This document shows, piece by piece, positions 27,550 through 36,007 of a stretch of 64,000 nucleotides of DNA (positions are counted from its first letter, which is position 1; every line of letters starts with the position of its first letter). The notes beneath the pieces are model-generated. The model saw only the letters and a program-made list of their open reading frames with translations. It had not been told where the DNA came from and ran no database searches. The stretch spans positions 701,959 to 765,958 of the forward strand of contig NZ_FOZX01000002.1 in NCBI RefSeq assembly GCF_900116135.1, written 5' to 3'. The translations under genes and the position numbers were made by a program. The stretch comes from Saccharopolyspora flava (GTDB lineage Bacteria > Actinomycetota > Actinomycetes > Mycobacteriales > Pseudonocardiaceae).

Positions 27550-28704
27550 ATGGACGAGGACCGGATCGAGACCCGCGCGGTGCACGGCGGCGAGCGCCGG
27601 CCGGGACCCGAGGGATCGGTGGTGTACCCGATCTACCAGGGCACGGTGTACTCGGTGCCGAGCGGAACCGACTACCACGACCTCCGCTACATCCGGCTCA
27701 ACTCGACGCCCTCGCAGTCCTACCTGCACGACAAGCTCGCCGCGCTGGAGGGCGCCGAGGCCGGGCTGGCCACCGCCTCCGGGATGGCGGCGATCACCAC
27801 CGCGCTGCACAGCGTCCTGCGCAGCGGCGACCACCTGCTGGTCGGCGACTGCCTCTACGGCGGGACGCACGACTTCCTCACCCACCACGCGGCCGATCTC
27901 GGCTGGGACGTCACCTTCATCGACCCGCACCGCCCGGACACCTGGGAGGCCGCCCGCACCCCGCGGACCAAGGCGGTGCTGGTGGAGAGCATCACGAACC
28001 CGCTGGTCAGGGTGGGCATGCTGCCCGAGGTCGCCGAGTTCGCGCGCGCCAACGGGCTGGTCAGCCTGATCGACAACACCTTCGCCACCCCGGTGAACTT
28101 CCGCCCGGTGACGGCGGGTTTCGACCTGGTGCTGCACAGCGCCACGAAGTACCTCAACGGGCACTCGGACATCGTGGCCGGCGCGATCGTCGGCCGGGCC
28201 GAGCACGTCGAGCGGGCGCGCACGACCGCCAACCACTTCGGCGGCAGCCTCGACCCGCACGCCGGGTTCCTGCTCGCCCGGGGCATGAAGACGCTGGCGC
28301 TGCGGGTGCGCGCGCAGAACGAGAACGCGCTGCGGCTGGCCGAGTTCCTGGCCGGACGCCCCGAGATCGCCCAGGTCAACCACCCGGGCCTGGCCTCGCA
28401 CCCGGACCACGCGCGGGCGGCGGAGCTGTTCGACGGCTTCGGCGGGATGCTCAGCCTCCGCCCGGCCGGCGGGGTCGCGGCCGCGCGGAAGCTCATCGAC
28501 GCGCTGCGGCTGCCGTTCGACGCGCCCAGCCTCGGCGGCGTCGAGTCGCTGATCACGCGCCCGGCCGTCACCTCGCACGCGGGCATGAGCCCGCAGGACC
28601 GGCTCGCGCTCGGCGTCACCGACGACCTGGTGCGGGTGAGCGTCGGCGTGGAGAGCCCGGAGGACCTCCTCGCCGACTTCGACCAGGCCCTGGCGGCGCT
28701 GTGA
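27550..28704 (+). CDS. Cystathionine beta-lyase/gamma-synthase family PLP enzyme
   Basis: Transsulfuration-family enzyme of 384 residues. The PLP-binding lysine is in LVLHSATKYLNGHSD; ASGMAAITTAL binds the cofactor phosphate, ESITNPLVRV and DNTFATP are the usual active-site segments, and SLGGVESLITRPAVTSHAGM is the conserved C-terminal substrate loop. Assignment between cystathionine beta-lyase (MetC, makes homocysteine) and gamma-lyase/synthase cannot be made by eye; the motif YIR replaces the common YSR near residue 56. ATG 27550 follows GAGGGAGGG. It stands alone, so no operon context narrows the role. Confidence 0.88.
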   Translation: MDEDRIETRAVHGGERRPGPEGSVVYPIYQGTVYSVPSGTDYHDLRYIRLNSTPSQSYLHDKLAALEGAEAGLATASGMAAITTALHSVLRSGDHLLVGDCLYGGTHDFLTHHAADLGWDVTFIDPHRPDTWEAARTPRTKAVLVESITNPLVRVGMLPEVAEFARANGLVSLIDNTFATPVNFRPVTAGFDLVLHSATKYLNGHSDIVAGAIVGRAEHVERARTTANHFGGSLDPHAGFLLARGMKTLALRVRAQNENALRLAEFLAGRPEIAQVNHPGLASHPDHARAAELFDGFGGMLSLRPAGGVAAARKLIDALRLPFDAPSLGGVESLITRPAVTSHAGMSPQDRLALGVTDDLVRVSVGVESPEDLLADFDQALAAL

Positions 28705-28789
28705 CCACCGGGCGCGCTCCGGCCGCACCCGGTGGCAAGTTGTCGCAGACGACGGTTTCGTCCAGCGGCTCCTAGGTAGGTTGCCGGGT

Positions 28790-30085
28790 GTGACTCCTCC
28801 GCTCGGCGGGGCTTCTGGCCCGTACTACACCGTGGGTGAGGTCGACGACCACGACGAGGTCGTCCCGTTCATCCCCAGGGATCAACCGTTCGTTCCGCCG
28901 ACCGCCGTCGAGAGAGAGCTCTGCGCCGCCGTCGTCGACGAGGACCCCTGGTCCTACCTGTGCGTGCTGGCCGCGGTCGGCACCTACCACCCGGTGGCGC
29001 TGGTGCACGCGCACCGCGACCCGGCGAAGCGGCAGATGGTCACCTCGACGCTGGGCGACGGCCGGATCGCGACCTTCGTCTACACCCAGGACATGCTGCC
29101 GCGACCGCACCCGTACCTGGTCTACGAGTTCTCCTCGGTGCGCACGCTGTCGGAGATCGTGCCGGACGAGGTCGAGGTGCTGGCGGTCAACGCGAACACC
29201 CCGTGCGAGATGTACCTGGAGGTCACCGACGACGAGCGGGAGCGCTGGCAGGAGGCCCACGAGCGTTACGGCGCAGCGGGTTTCAGCGGGAACCGGCTGG
29301 TCACCCGGATGAGCGGGGGCGCGGAGCCGACGGAGCTGCTGCACGGCCTGGCCTGCGGCGCCCACCTCTGCTACCTCAACGGCGACGCGTGGAACAACCT
29401 CGACTGGCACGGCCTGGGCTACAGCGGCGAGGTGGAGCGGCTGGCCGAGGGCTGGGGCGTGAAGATCCGGCAGGACTGGATCACCCTGCAGAACCGGCTG
29501 CTCAACTGCGACGTCAGCACCTCGGACTGGGACTTCGTGCTGGGCGCGCGCACCTTCCTGATCTCCACCGAGGGACCGCAGGTCGATCCGCAGCGGTGGC
29601 GGGAGTGCGTGGACACCACGATCCGCAACAACATCGCCGCGAACGTCCCCGGTGCCTCCGCCGAGCGCGGCGGCAGCCCGGAAGTGGACTCCTACGCGGA
29701 TTTCCTGTGCGGGCTGGTCGGCAAGATCGTCCGCTACGAGGCGCGGTTCCGGGCCGACGAGCTGCTGCCGCCGGACGGTCACGTGCGCACGGTCGCGGCC
29801 TGGGACCTGGGCCGGGCCTCGAAGATGGCCCGCTGGGGCCGGGGCGCGCGGTACGCGACCCAGGCGGAGATGTACGAGGCGCTGGACCTGGTCGGCCGGG
29901 AGGTGCGGTCGCGCTACTCCTCGTGGGCGGAGTTCTCCGTCGGCTACGTGCTGGGCCGCTGCCTGCACTTCGACGACGAGGCCTTCGGCCCCACCTACAC
30001 CGACGCGCTGGAGGCGCACCGGGCGCTGCTGGCCGAGAACGGCAGTCCCTGGCGCACGGTCCCGTTCGACCTGGCGGGGTCTTGA
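28790..30085 (+). CDS. DUF1266 domain protein with SseB-like N-terminal half
   Basis: 431-residue soluble protein. The C-terminal half (about 275-415) carries DUF1266 features: WRECVDTTIRNNIAAN, AWDLGRASKMARWG, WAEFSVGYVLGRCLHF. DUF1266 is found in YbeU/YbeR-like proteins, often in polymorphic-toxin or secretion neighbourhoods, but has no proven activity. The N-terminal half (PVALVHAHRDP, YTQDMLPRPHPYLVYEFSS) resembles SseB-type domains only loosely. The start is uncertain: GTG 28790 is used, while a TTG at 28781 is in frame. It is just left of the lower-G+C island but has normal composition. Confidence 0.75.
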   Translation: MTPPLGGASGPYYTVGEVDDHDEVVPFIPRDQPFVPPTAVERELCAAVVDEDPWSYLCVLAAVGTYHPVALVHAHRDPAKRQMVTSTLGDGRIATFVYTQDMLPRPHPYLVYEFSSVRTLSEIVPDEVEVLAVNANTPCEMYLEVTDDERERWQEAHERYGAAGFSGNRLVTRMSGGAEPTELLHGLACGAHLCYLNGDAWNNLDWHGLGYSGEVERLAEGWGVKIRQDWITLQNRLLNCDVSTSDWDFVLGARTFLISTEGPQVDPQRWRECVDTTIRNNIAANVPGASAERGGSPEVDSYADFLCGLVGKIVRYEARFRADELLPPDGHVRTVAAWDLGRASKMARWGRGARYATQAEMYEALDLVGREVRSRYSSWAEFSVGYVLGRCLHFDDEAFGPTYTDALEAHRALLAENGSPWRTVPFDLAGS

Positions 30086-30184
30086 GTTGCCACTCAAGAA
30101 GAGCACAAAATTTGGCCGCGCGACCGTCAGCACCAACCGACAGTCGCACGCGCTCATTTCCCACTTCGGCGAGGAGTTCTGTCC

Positions 30185-31075
30185 TTAGTCGCCCGCATCA
30201 CGGGCTTCGGGCGGTTGTTCCAGGTTCTGCTGCCGCTTCTTTTGTTCAGCCTTCAAGCGATGGACTTCCTCAACAAACTCTGCCAATGCTTCATCTTCGC
30301 TCTCGCATCGCTTGTAACGACCAACGCCAATCTCAACCGCCTCCCACTCCTGCTCAATTGCGTCAGCGGTTTGCTGCAAATAGAAGCTGCGCTCCTTATA
30401 TTTGAAATACCCCATGAAGCCACTTGAAATCCCCACCGCGAAGGTAATTCCGACAGTCACCCAACGTAAGGTCACAGCATCAACCGCTACCCCAGAAGTC
30501 GCAGTGGCACCAAGCGAACCGATGATTATGACGCCTTGGAGAATGTTGTTCGTACGCCGATAACCCTTGCTTTCGCTTCGCAGTTGGTCAATGTCGTGGT
30601 AAGCTTCTTCCTTGTACGCTACACGTCGGATCTTCGGCGTTATTGCAGAGCTCGCAATAAGTAAGCGCCGCGCATCGCGCTCCTGAGAAAGAATCAACTC
30701 AAGATCGTCTTCGCTTTGGCGAAAGAAATACACCTCGCCGTTCTGGCGATTCCCTTTCTGCAAAGGGCCGCCCGGATACCGCTTTAAACGATACGAGGCA
30801 ACGCAGCACGCGACCGCAACAGGAATTGTCGGCAGGTACACAGCCTGAAGGACAGTACCGCTGACCCCTGGGACCCAGTAGAGGCAGTAGAGCAGCACCG
30901 CTAGCACTGGGCCGAACACTAGCGAGAGGTTGGACCACCTCCTACGACGACGCGCGATCCGGAGATCATGCTCGATCTTCCGAATCTTGTGGTCGAAAAC
31001 CAACTTCTGCTTGTTACCGGAGTCCGTAATATCGACACTTTCGGTCAAAACATCCCCAACGATAGGCGTGTTCAC
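30185..31075 (-). CDS. DUF4231 (SLATT-superfamily-like) membrane protein in low-G+C island
   Basis: 296 residues with four transmembrane helices (about 47-66, 70-93, 179-199, 203-222) arranged as two hairpins. After a charged N-terminus with a coiled coil (FDHKIRKIEHDLRIARRRRR), the linker between hairpins is helical (ELILSQERDARRLLI...). The C-terminal motif QQTADAIEQEWEAVEIGVGRYKRCESEDEALAEF matches DUF4231 and closely resembles that of the 25337-26167 protein. The gene begins 14 bases after the SepF-like gene, so they form a likely operon. Base composition is clearly lower than its neighbours (47% G+C in the 60 bases from 30241, counted by hand), a sign of transfer. GTG 31075 has only a weak ribosome site, consistent with coupling. 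Membrane permeabilisation is a known proposal for the wider superfamily, not shown here. Confidence 0.8.
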   Translation of the reverse strand: MNTPIVGDVLTESVDITDSGNKQKLVFDHKIRKIEHDLRIARRRRRWSNLSLVFGPVLAVLLYCLYWVPGVSGTVLQAVYLPTIPVAVACCVASYRLKRYPGGPLQKGNRQNGEVYFFRQSEDDLELILSQERDARRLLIASSAITPKIRRVAYKEEAYHDIDQLRSESKGYRRTNNILQGVIIIGSLGATATSGVAVDAVTLRWVTVGITFAVGISSGFMGYFKYKERSFYLQQTADAIEQEWEAVEIGVGRYKRCESEDEALAEFVEEVHRLKAEQKKRQQNLEQPPEARDAGD

Positions 31076-31089
31076 TATTCAGAAAGAAG

Positions 31090-31569
31090 CTACCTGGATC
31101 CAGGTGGATTCAAGACAACCACTTCGTCAGCAACTCTAAATATCCACCCCGATCTAGCTGCCACCATCCCGCTAACAAAATCAACCAGCCTCGACGCATC
31201 CCGTTTATCCATATCACTTAGATCTACGGACACAACTCGCCCAAGCAAGTAAAGCTTCAGGATCTCTTGCGTTGATTTTTTATACTCAGTGGGCTTAATG
31301 CTCGCCACCGATTGAAGATTAACGGTTGGATCGGCAGAGGAGGTCGGGTCGAAACCATTCAGAGTCGCGGCGTCTTCCAGGGCCACTGCAAAGCCGCCAC
31401 CGAACTCCAAGGGCGTGGGCTCCCGGAAATTCTGCCCCGCCTGCGACCCTAAAGCTCCCGGGTAGATCGCATTCCTCAATAACCGAAAGAGCAAAACCAC
31501 CAAAACTAGCAGAACCAGGGAAGGCCCCAGTGCCTGAAGGGCAGAAAGCACCCAGTGCGCAAGATCCAC
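31090..31569 (-). CDS. Membrane-anchored SepF-like protein
   Basis: 159 residues. A transmembrane helix (about 16-30, SLVLLVLVVLLFRLL) is followed by a flexible stretch and then a SepF-like domain (about 89-155): the segment LLGRVVSVDLSDMDKRDASR then LVDFVSGMVAARSG aligns with the SepF core (V..NL..MD...AKRLVDF..G....L.G....V...VFLL.P). SepF is a cytoplasmic FtsZ-tethering protein that uses an amphipathic helix; here a real transmembrane anchor replaces it. Some actinobacteria have extra SepF-like proteins. It is cotranscribed with a DUF4231 protein. The start is GTG 31569; a shifted ATG nearby gives another frame. It is also low in G+C. Low-complexity promoter region 31570-31731 has no gene. 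Confidence 0.75.
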   Translation of the reverse strand: MDLAHWVLSALQALGPSLVLLVLVVLLFRLLRNAIYPGALGSQAGQNFREPTPLEFGGGFAVALEDAATLNGFDPTSSADPTVNLQSVASIKPTEYKKSTQEILKLYLLGRVVSVDLSDMDKRDASRLVDFVSGMVAARSGWIFRVADEVVVLNPPGSR

Positions 31570-31731
31570 ATCGGCACCGTAGCATCCCTACTTCCTCGCC
31601 GTACCTCATTTGTGGAAGTCGGATAAAATTGCGCTATCTAGGTGAACGTAGCCGCCGATCAAACGAACTTAGAGTCGGCCGTAAACGCCATTGGATCGCG
31701 ACTCTGAGGAAGTTATAGGTTCATCACCTGA

Positions 31732-32892
31732 TCAGGAGGTCAGCGCCTCGACCAGCGTCTTGCGGTGCTGGCGGGTCTGCTTGGGCATGTTCCAGCCCAG
31801 CACGCCCACCGGGCGGCCGTCGCGGTGGTGCAGCTCGACGAAACGCCGCTCGGCGCGGTCGCCTTCGACCACCGTCACCTCGTCGTCGGGCGAGAGCACG
31901 CCGTAGACGTGGATCTTCGCGTCGAACTGGTCGGTCCAGAAGTACGGGATCGGGCTGTAGGCGCGGTCGGCGCCGAGGACGTTGTCCGCGACGGTCATCG
32001 CCTGCTCGCTCGCGTTGGTCCGGTTCTCCAGCCGGATCACGCCGAACTCGGGGTGCTCCCAGCGGGCCACGTCACCGACCGCGTAGATGCCCTCGGCGGC
32101 GCGGCAGCGGGAGTCGCAGACCAGGCCGCGCTCGACCTTCAGGCCGCTGCCCTCCAGCCAGTCCGTCGCCGGGTCGGCGCCGATCGCGACCACCACGACG
32201 TCGGCGGGCAGCACCTCGCCGGTGCCCAGCCGGACCCCGCCGACGCGGTCCCCTTCGGCGACCAGCCCGTCCACCGCGGCACCGAGCCGGAGCCGGACGC
32301 CCCGGTCGGCGTGCAGTTCTCCCAGCACCGCACCGGATTCCGGGCCGAGCTGGGCCGCCATCGGCGCGGCGAGCGGACCGGTCAGCGTCACGTCGAGGCC
32401 CATGCCGCGCGCGGTCGCGGCGATCTCGCTGCCGAGCACGCCCTCCCCGACCACGACGAGCCGCCGGGCGTTGAGCAGGTCGGCGCGCAGCGCGAGGCTG
32501 TCGTCGAGGGTGCGCAGCACGTGCACCCCGGCGAGCCCGTCGTGACCGGGCAGCCGGCGCGGCCGGACGCCGGTGGCCACCACGATCGACTCGGCCGACA
32601 GCTCCCGTCCCGCAGCGGTGCGGACGGTGCGCCGGGCGGCGTCGAGGGCGACGGCCGGATCGCCGAGCAGGAACTCCGCGTCCAGCTTCTCCAGCGCCTC
32701 CGGGCTGCGGAGCCCGGTCCGCTCGGCCTCCCACTCCCCGGCCAGCACCTGCTTGGACAGCGGCGGCCGGTCGTAGGGCAGGTGCGCCTCGGCGCCGAGC
32801 ACCGTCAGCGCGCCGTCGAAACCCTTGCGCCGCAAGGCGTCGGCCGTGGTCAACCCTGCCGCGGCGGCTCCCACGATCAGCACTGCGCTCAC
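31732..32892 (-). CDS. FAD-dependent ferredoxin reductase-type oxidoreductase
   Basis: 386 residues. FAD-binding motif VLIVGAAAAGLTTADALR at the N-terminus, the segment LPYDRPPLSKQVL, the NAD(P)H-binding region RRLVVVGEGVLGSEIA, the FAD signature GIYAVGDVA, and the C-terminal reductase domain (YFWTDQFDAKIHVYG). Such enzymes pass electrons from NADH to ferredoxins serving cytochrome P450s or dioxygenases; no ferredoxin or P450 is next to it. It starts 16 bases after the TetR gene, so the dehydratase-TetR-reductase series is one operon. Confidence 0.9.
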   Translation of the reverse strand: MSAVLIVGAAAAGLTTADALRRKGFDGALTVLGAEAHLPYDRPPLSKQVLAGEWEAERTGLRSPEALEKLDAEFLLGDPAVALDAARRTVRTAAGRELSAESIVVATGVRPRRLPGHDGLAGVHVLRTLDDSLALRADLLNARRLVVVGEGVLGSEIAATARGMGLDVTLTGPLAAPMAAQLGPESGAVLGELHADRGVRLRLGAAVDGLVAEGDRVGGVRLGTGEVLPADVVVVAIGADPATDWLEGSGLKVERGLVCDSRCRAAEGIYAVGDVARWEHPEFGVIRLENRTNASEQAMTVADNVLGADRAYSPIPYFWTDQFDAKIHVYGVLSPDDEVTVVEGDRAERRFVELHHRDGRPVGVLGWNMPKQTRQHRKTLVEALTS

Positions 32893-32908
32893 GTCGTCGT
32901 TCCCCTGT

Positions 32909-33532
32909 TCACTCGGTGACGGGCGCCAGCCAGAGGCCGGTGAGCGCGTCGATCACGTTCTGCGCGGTTTCTTCCCAGGTCAGGCGGGCTGTTCCCTCGG
33001 CGAGGGCGCGTTCCTGCTCGGCCATCATGTGCACCAGCACGTGCCGGGTCATGTCGTTGCGCACGAGCTTGGCGCGCAGCGGCAGGTCCGGCAGGCAGTG
33101 GTTGAGGCCGTCCATGACCTGCATCAGCGTCGGGCCGGACAGGGTCTCGGCGACCACCAGCTCGCGCAGCGACGGGTCGCTCATGAGCTGGGCGGTGAAG
33201 CGCGCCAGCGCGGAGTCGCGCAGCGAGATGTGGTGCTCGACGGTGGGCCACACCAGGCAGACCAGCCAGTCGCGGACCTCGCGGGAGCCGCCGCGCTCGG
33301 CGACCAGCTCCTGCCTGCGCGCCTCGACCGGCTCGGCGTGCCTGCGCACGATGGCGCGCAGCAGGTCGGCCTTGGTCCCGAAGTGGTAGCCGACGGCGGC
33401 GTTGTTGCCCTGACCTGCGGCTTCGCTGATCTGCCTGTTGGACACGGCGAAGACGCCCTGCTCGGCGAAGAGCCGTTCGGCGACGTCGAGGATGCGCTCC
33501 TTGGTGGCACTGGCCCGGGAGGTCGCATTCAT
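32909..33532 (-). CDS. TetR-family transcriptional regulator
   Basis: 207 residues with the N-terminal helix-turn-helix (about 10-56: RILDVAERLFAEQGVFAVSNRQIS then AAVGYHFGTKADLLRAIV). The ligand-binding C-terminus is long and has aromatic/histidine residues (HHISLRD, VHMMAE). ATG 33532 follows AAGGTGG. A perfect 12-bp palindrome (33546-33557) lies just upstream, overlapping the stop of the dehydratase gene, so the regulator may control its own operon internally. Ligand unknown. Confidence 0.92.
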   Translation of the reverse strand: MNATSRASATKERILDVAERLFAEQGVFAVSNRQISEAAGQGNNAAVGYHFGTKADLLRAIVRRHAEPVEARRQELVAERGGSREVRDWLVCLVWPTVEHHISLRDSALARFTAQLMSDPSLRELVVAETLSGPTLMQVMDGLNHCLPDLPLRAKLVRNDMTRHVLVHMMAEQERALAEGTARLTWEETAQNVIDALTGLWLAPVTE

Positions 33533-33545
33533 GGCGCCCACCTTA

Positions 33546-33557
33546 AGTCACGTGACT
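33546..33557. promoter_or_regulatory. Candidate TetR operator AGTCACGTGACT
   Basis: A perfect 12-bp palindrome 14 bases before the TetR start codon. It includes the last codon and the TGA of the preceding dehydratase. Its position suggests autoregulation; not shown. Confidence 0.45.
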
Positions 33558-34516
33558 GATTCGGTGCTACCCAGCAGAGTCGCATATCGCTCCAGGTCGA
33601 CGTTGCCTCCGCTGATGATGACACCCACCCGCTCGCCCTCGATCTCGGCGGCGGCGTTGCGGACGGCGGCGAGCCCGAGGCAGCCGGTGGGCTCGACGAC
33701 GATCTTGAGGTAGGTCGCGAACAGCCGCATCGCCTCGACGAGCTGGGCGTCGGTGGCGGTCCGGATGTCGTCCACGGCGTTCCGGATGATCGCGAAGGTG
33801 TGCTCGCCGAGGTGCTGGGTCTGCGCCCCGTCGGCGATCGTGCGGGGCGTGTCGATGTGCACGATCTCGCCGCCGCGCAACGACCGCAGCCCGTCGTCAC
33901 CGGCCTCCGGCTCGACGCCGAAAACCCGGCAGCCGGGCGACAAAGCCCTGGTGGCGAGGGCTGTTCCGGACAGCAGACCACCGCCGCCGAGGGGCGCGAA
34001 CAGCGCGTCGAGCTCCCCGACCTCCTCGAAGAGCTCCTTCGCGGCGGTGCCCTGCCCGGCGATCACGTCCGGGTGGTCGTAGGGCGGGATCAGGGTCAGC
34101 CCCTGCTCCTCGGCCAGGGCGGTCCCGATCGCCTCGCGGTCCTCGGCGTAGCGGTCGTAGCGCACGATCTTCCCGCCGTAACCGCTGGTCGCGGCCACCT
34201 TCGCCGCCGGAGCGTCGTGCGGCATCACGATCGTCGCCGGCACCCCGAGCAGCCGGCAGGCCAGCGCGATCGCCTGCGCGTGGTTGCCGGAGGAGAACGT
34301 CACCACACCCCGCCGACGCTGCTCCTCGGGCAGCGACGCGACGGCGTTGTACGCCCCCCGGAACTTGAAAGCCCCCATCCGCTGGAAGTTCTCGGCCTTG
34401 AAGAACACCTCGGCCCCCACGGCCTCGTCCACCAACCGGGACCGCAGCACGGGAGTCCGATGAGCCACCCCCGCCAACCGCTCCCCGGCAACCACCACGT
34501 GCTCGAACTCGACCAT
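33548..34516 (-). CDS. Threonine/serine dehydratase-like fold-type II PLP enzyme
   Basis: 322 residues. The PLP lysine is in RMGAFKFRGAYN, the substrate loop is TFSSGNHAQAIALA, and the phosphate-binding glycine loop is PLGGGGLLSGTAL. C-terminal regulatory ACT domains are absent, so this is a catabolic dehydratase or serine racemase/3-hydroxyaspartate dehydratase type rather than biosynthetic IlvA. ATG 34516 follows GAAGGGG; an upstream GTG at 34537 is less likely. It heads an operon with a TetR regulator and a ferredoxin reductase, and diverges from the XRE regulator across a large inverted repeat. Confidence 0.88.
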   Translation of the reverse strand: MVEFEHVVVAGERLAGVAHRTPVLRSRLVDEAVGAEVFFKAENFQRMGAFKFRGAYNAVASLPEEQRRRGVVTFSSGNHAQAIALACRLLGVPATIVMPHDAPAAKVAATSGYGGKIVRYDRYAEDREAIGTALAEEQGLTLIPPYDHPDVIAGQGTAAKELFEEVGELDALFAPLGGGGLLSGTALATRALSPGCRVFGVEPEAGDDGLRSLRGGEIVHIDTPRTIADGAQTQHLGEHTFAIIRNAVDDIRTATDAQLVEAMRLFATYLKIVVEPTGCLGLAAVRNAAAEIEGERVGVIISGGNVDLERYATLLGSTESVT

Positions 34517-34552
34517 CCCGACCCCTTCGCACGTCACGGTGAGAGCCCTCCC

Positions 34553-34636
34553 GGGCTGCGGACAGTTTTAGCCATAATTGACCGGACAAAAGGGACATTG
34601 ATCATGGGCAATTATGGCTAAAACTGTCCGCAGCCC
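34553..34636. repeat. Perfect 28-bp inverted repeat in a divergent promoter
   Basis: Left arm 34553-34580 and right arm 34609-34636 are perfect reverse complements over 28 bases, with a 28-base spacer. Arms contain GGACAGTTTTAGCC and end in ATAATTG next to the spacer. It lies between the leftward dehydratase operon (start 34516) and the rightward XRE regulator gene (start 34768), so it is not a simple terminator for either. The spacer holds TTGACC-like and TTGATC hexamers and an ATG with an AAGGGA-like site opening a five-codon frame, MGNYG. Its length and perfection suggest an operator, cruciform or mobile-repeat remnant. Confidence 0.9.
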
Positions 34637-34767
34637 CACACCACCACCCAGGACCCCACCGAACAACGGCCACCCGCGAAGCCGTGGCCTTCGCCGACGG
34701 CCCCTCCTCGCGGAGCCGAGTTGTCGATACGCTCGGGAGGACCCGCTGCGGAGAGTGGTGATCCGTC

Positions 34768-35946
34768 GTGACCGACGCTGTAGGGACGAGGCTTCGCGAG
34801 ATCCGCAAGGCGCGCGGCAAATCGCTCGCGGTGATATCCGGGCTGGCCGGGATCTCCCCCTCTTACCTCTCCCGGCTCGAATCGGGCGATCGAGCGCTCG
34901 ACCGCCGATCGCTGATCGCGGCCCTGGCCACCGCGCTCGACGTCGCGCCGAGCGAGATCACCGGCGTCACCCTGACCGCGCCCCAGCAAGCCAGCGAGGA
35001 TCGCGCCTTGAGCGATCTCCGGCTGACGCTGCTCGCGGTGAGCATGGGCGAACCGCGCGGACAGGTCCAACCCGTCGACCAGCTCCGCGCGCGCGTCGAC
35101 GAAATCCTGGCGGCGCAACGGCAATGCGACTACGCGGCCGTGGGCGCACGACTCCCCGACCTCGTCCGCGACCTGCACCAGTCGCTCGATGCCGGACACG
35201 ACGAGCGAGAGCTCCTGCGGATGCTGGTCCTCACCCATGTTCAGGGCACGCAGGCCTGGCTCGGCGACATCGGTGCTCCGCTGGATCTCTCCTGGCAGGC
35301 GGTGACTCTCGCGCAACGCGCGGCGCAACGGCTCGACGAACCGACCTACACCGCCGTGTGCGCCTTCGGCACCGCGTTCGGCCTGCTCGGAGCCGGAGGT
35401 TTCGACCTCGCGTCACGAGCGCTGGACAAGGCCGACCCCGGAACCGCCACCGACGAGTCGATGCAGGTCTCCGGGATGCTCACGCTCACTTCCTCCCTCG
35501 TTCTCGCGGCCCAACGCGACGAAGCGGGACGACGCGCGGCGCTGGAGGCGGCCGCCGATCTCGCCCGGCACACCGGCGAGGGCAACGCGTTCGACTTCGG
35601 CTTCGGCCCGAGCAACGTCGGCGTGTGGCGCATGTCCGTCGCCTTGGAAGCCGGTGAGCACGCGGAAGCCGCGAAGATCGCCGAGACGGTGGACGTCGAC
35701 GCCTTGCCATCGCCGACCCGGCAGAGCGCGTACTACCGGGAGTACGGACGCGCGCTGGCACGGCTGCCGAAGCAGCGCGACGAAGCGGTTCTGATGCTGC
35801 GCCGCGCCGAGAAGATCTCACCGGCACGAATCCACCGGCACCCGTTCATGCGGTCGGTGCTCGCCGAACTGCTCACCAAGGTCAAGCGGGACGCGATCGG
35901 TCGCGAGCTGCGCGGCATGGCATACCGCTCGGGACTGCACGTGTAA
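34768..35946 (+). CDS. XRE-family HTH regulator with TPR-like C-terminus
   Basis: 392 residues. The N-terminal Cro/C1-type HTH (about 6-60) reads TRLREIRKARGKSLAVISGL then AGISPSYLSRLESGDRALDR. The rest (about 100-390) is all-helical with repeated motifs typical of TPR-like domains (LTHVQGTQAWLGDIGAPLDLS, AVALEAGEHAEAAKIAE). Such regulators in filamentous actinobacteria bind small ligands or peptides. GTG 34768 is preceded by GGAGAGTGG. A small zinc-finger-like gene follows at 36008, a recurrent pairing in Pseudonocardiaceae. Confidence 0.9.
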   Translation: MTDAVGTRLREIRKARGKSLAVISGLAGISPSYLSRLESGDRALDRRSLIAALATALDVAPSEITGVTLTAPQQASEDRALSDLRLTLLAVSMGEPRGQVQPVDQLRARVDEILAAQRQCDYAAVGARLPDLVRDLHQSLDAGHDERELLRMLVLTHVQGTQAWLGDIGAPLDLSWQAVTLAQRAAQRLDEPTYTAVCAFGTAFGLLGAGGFDLASRALDKADPGTATDESMQVSGMLTLTSSLVLAAQRDEAGRRAALEAAADLARHTGEGNAFDFGFGPSNVGVWRMSVALEAGEHAEAAKIAETVDVDALPSPTRQSAYYREYGRALARLPKQRDEAVLMLRRAEKISPARIHRHPFMRSVLAELLTKVKRDAIGRELRGMAYRSGLHV

Positions 35947-36007
35947 CCCGGTCGAGCGATTGCCTCGGTGGCAAAAACTCCGTGGTCAGCGGCGCAAGAG
36001 TGCTCCC

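Noticed and set aside
34553-34636. Terminal inverted repeats of an insertion sequence
   Set aside because: The spacer is only 28 bases and no transposase is near; at most a miniature element.
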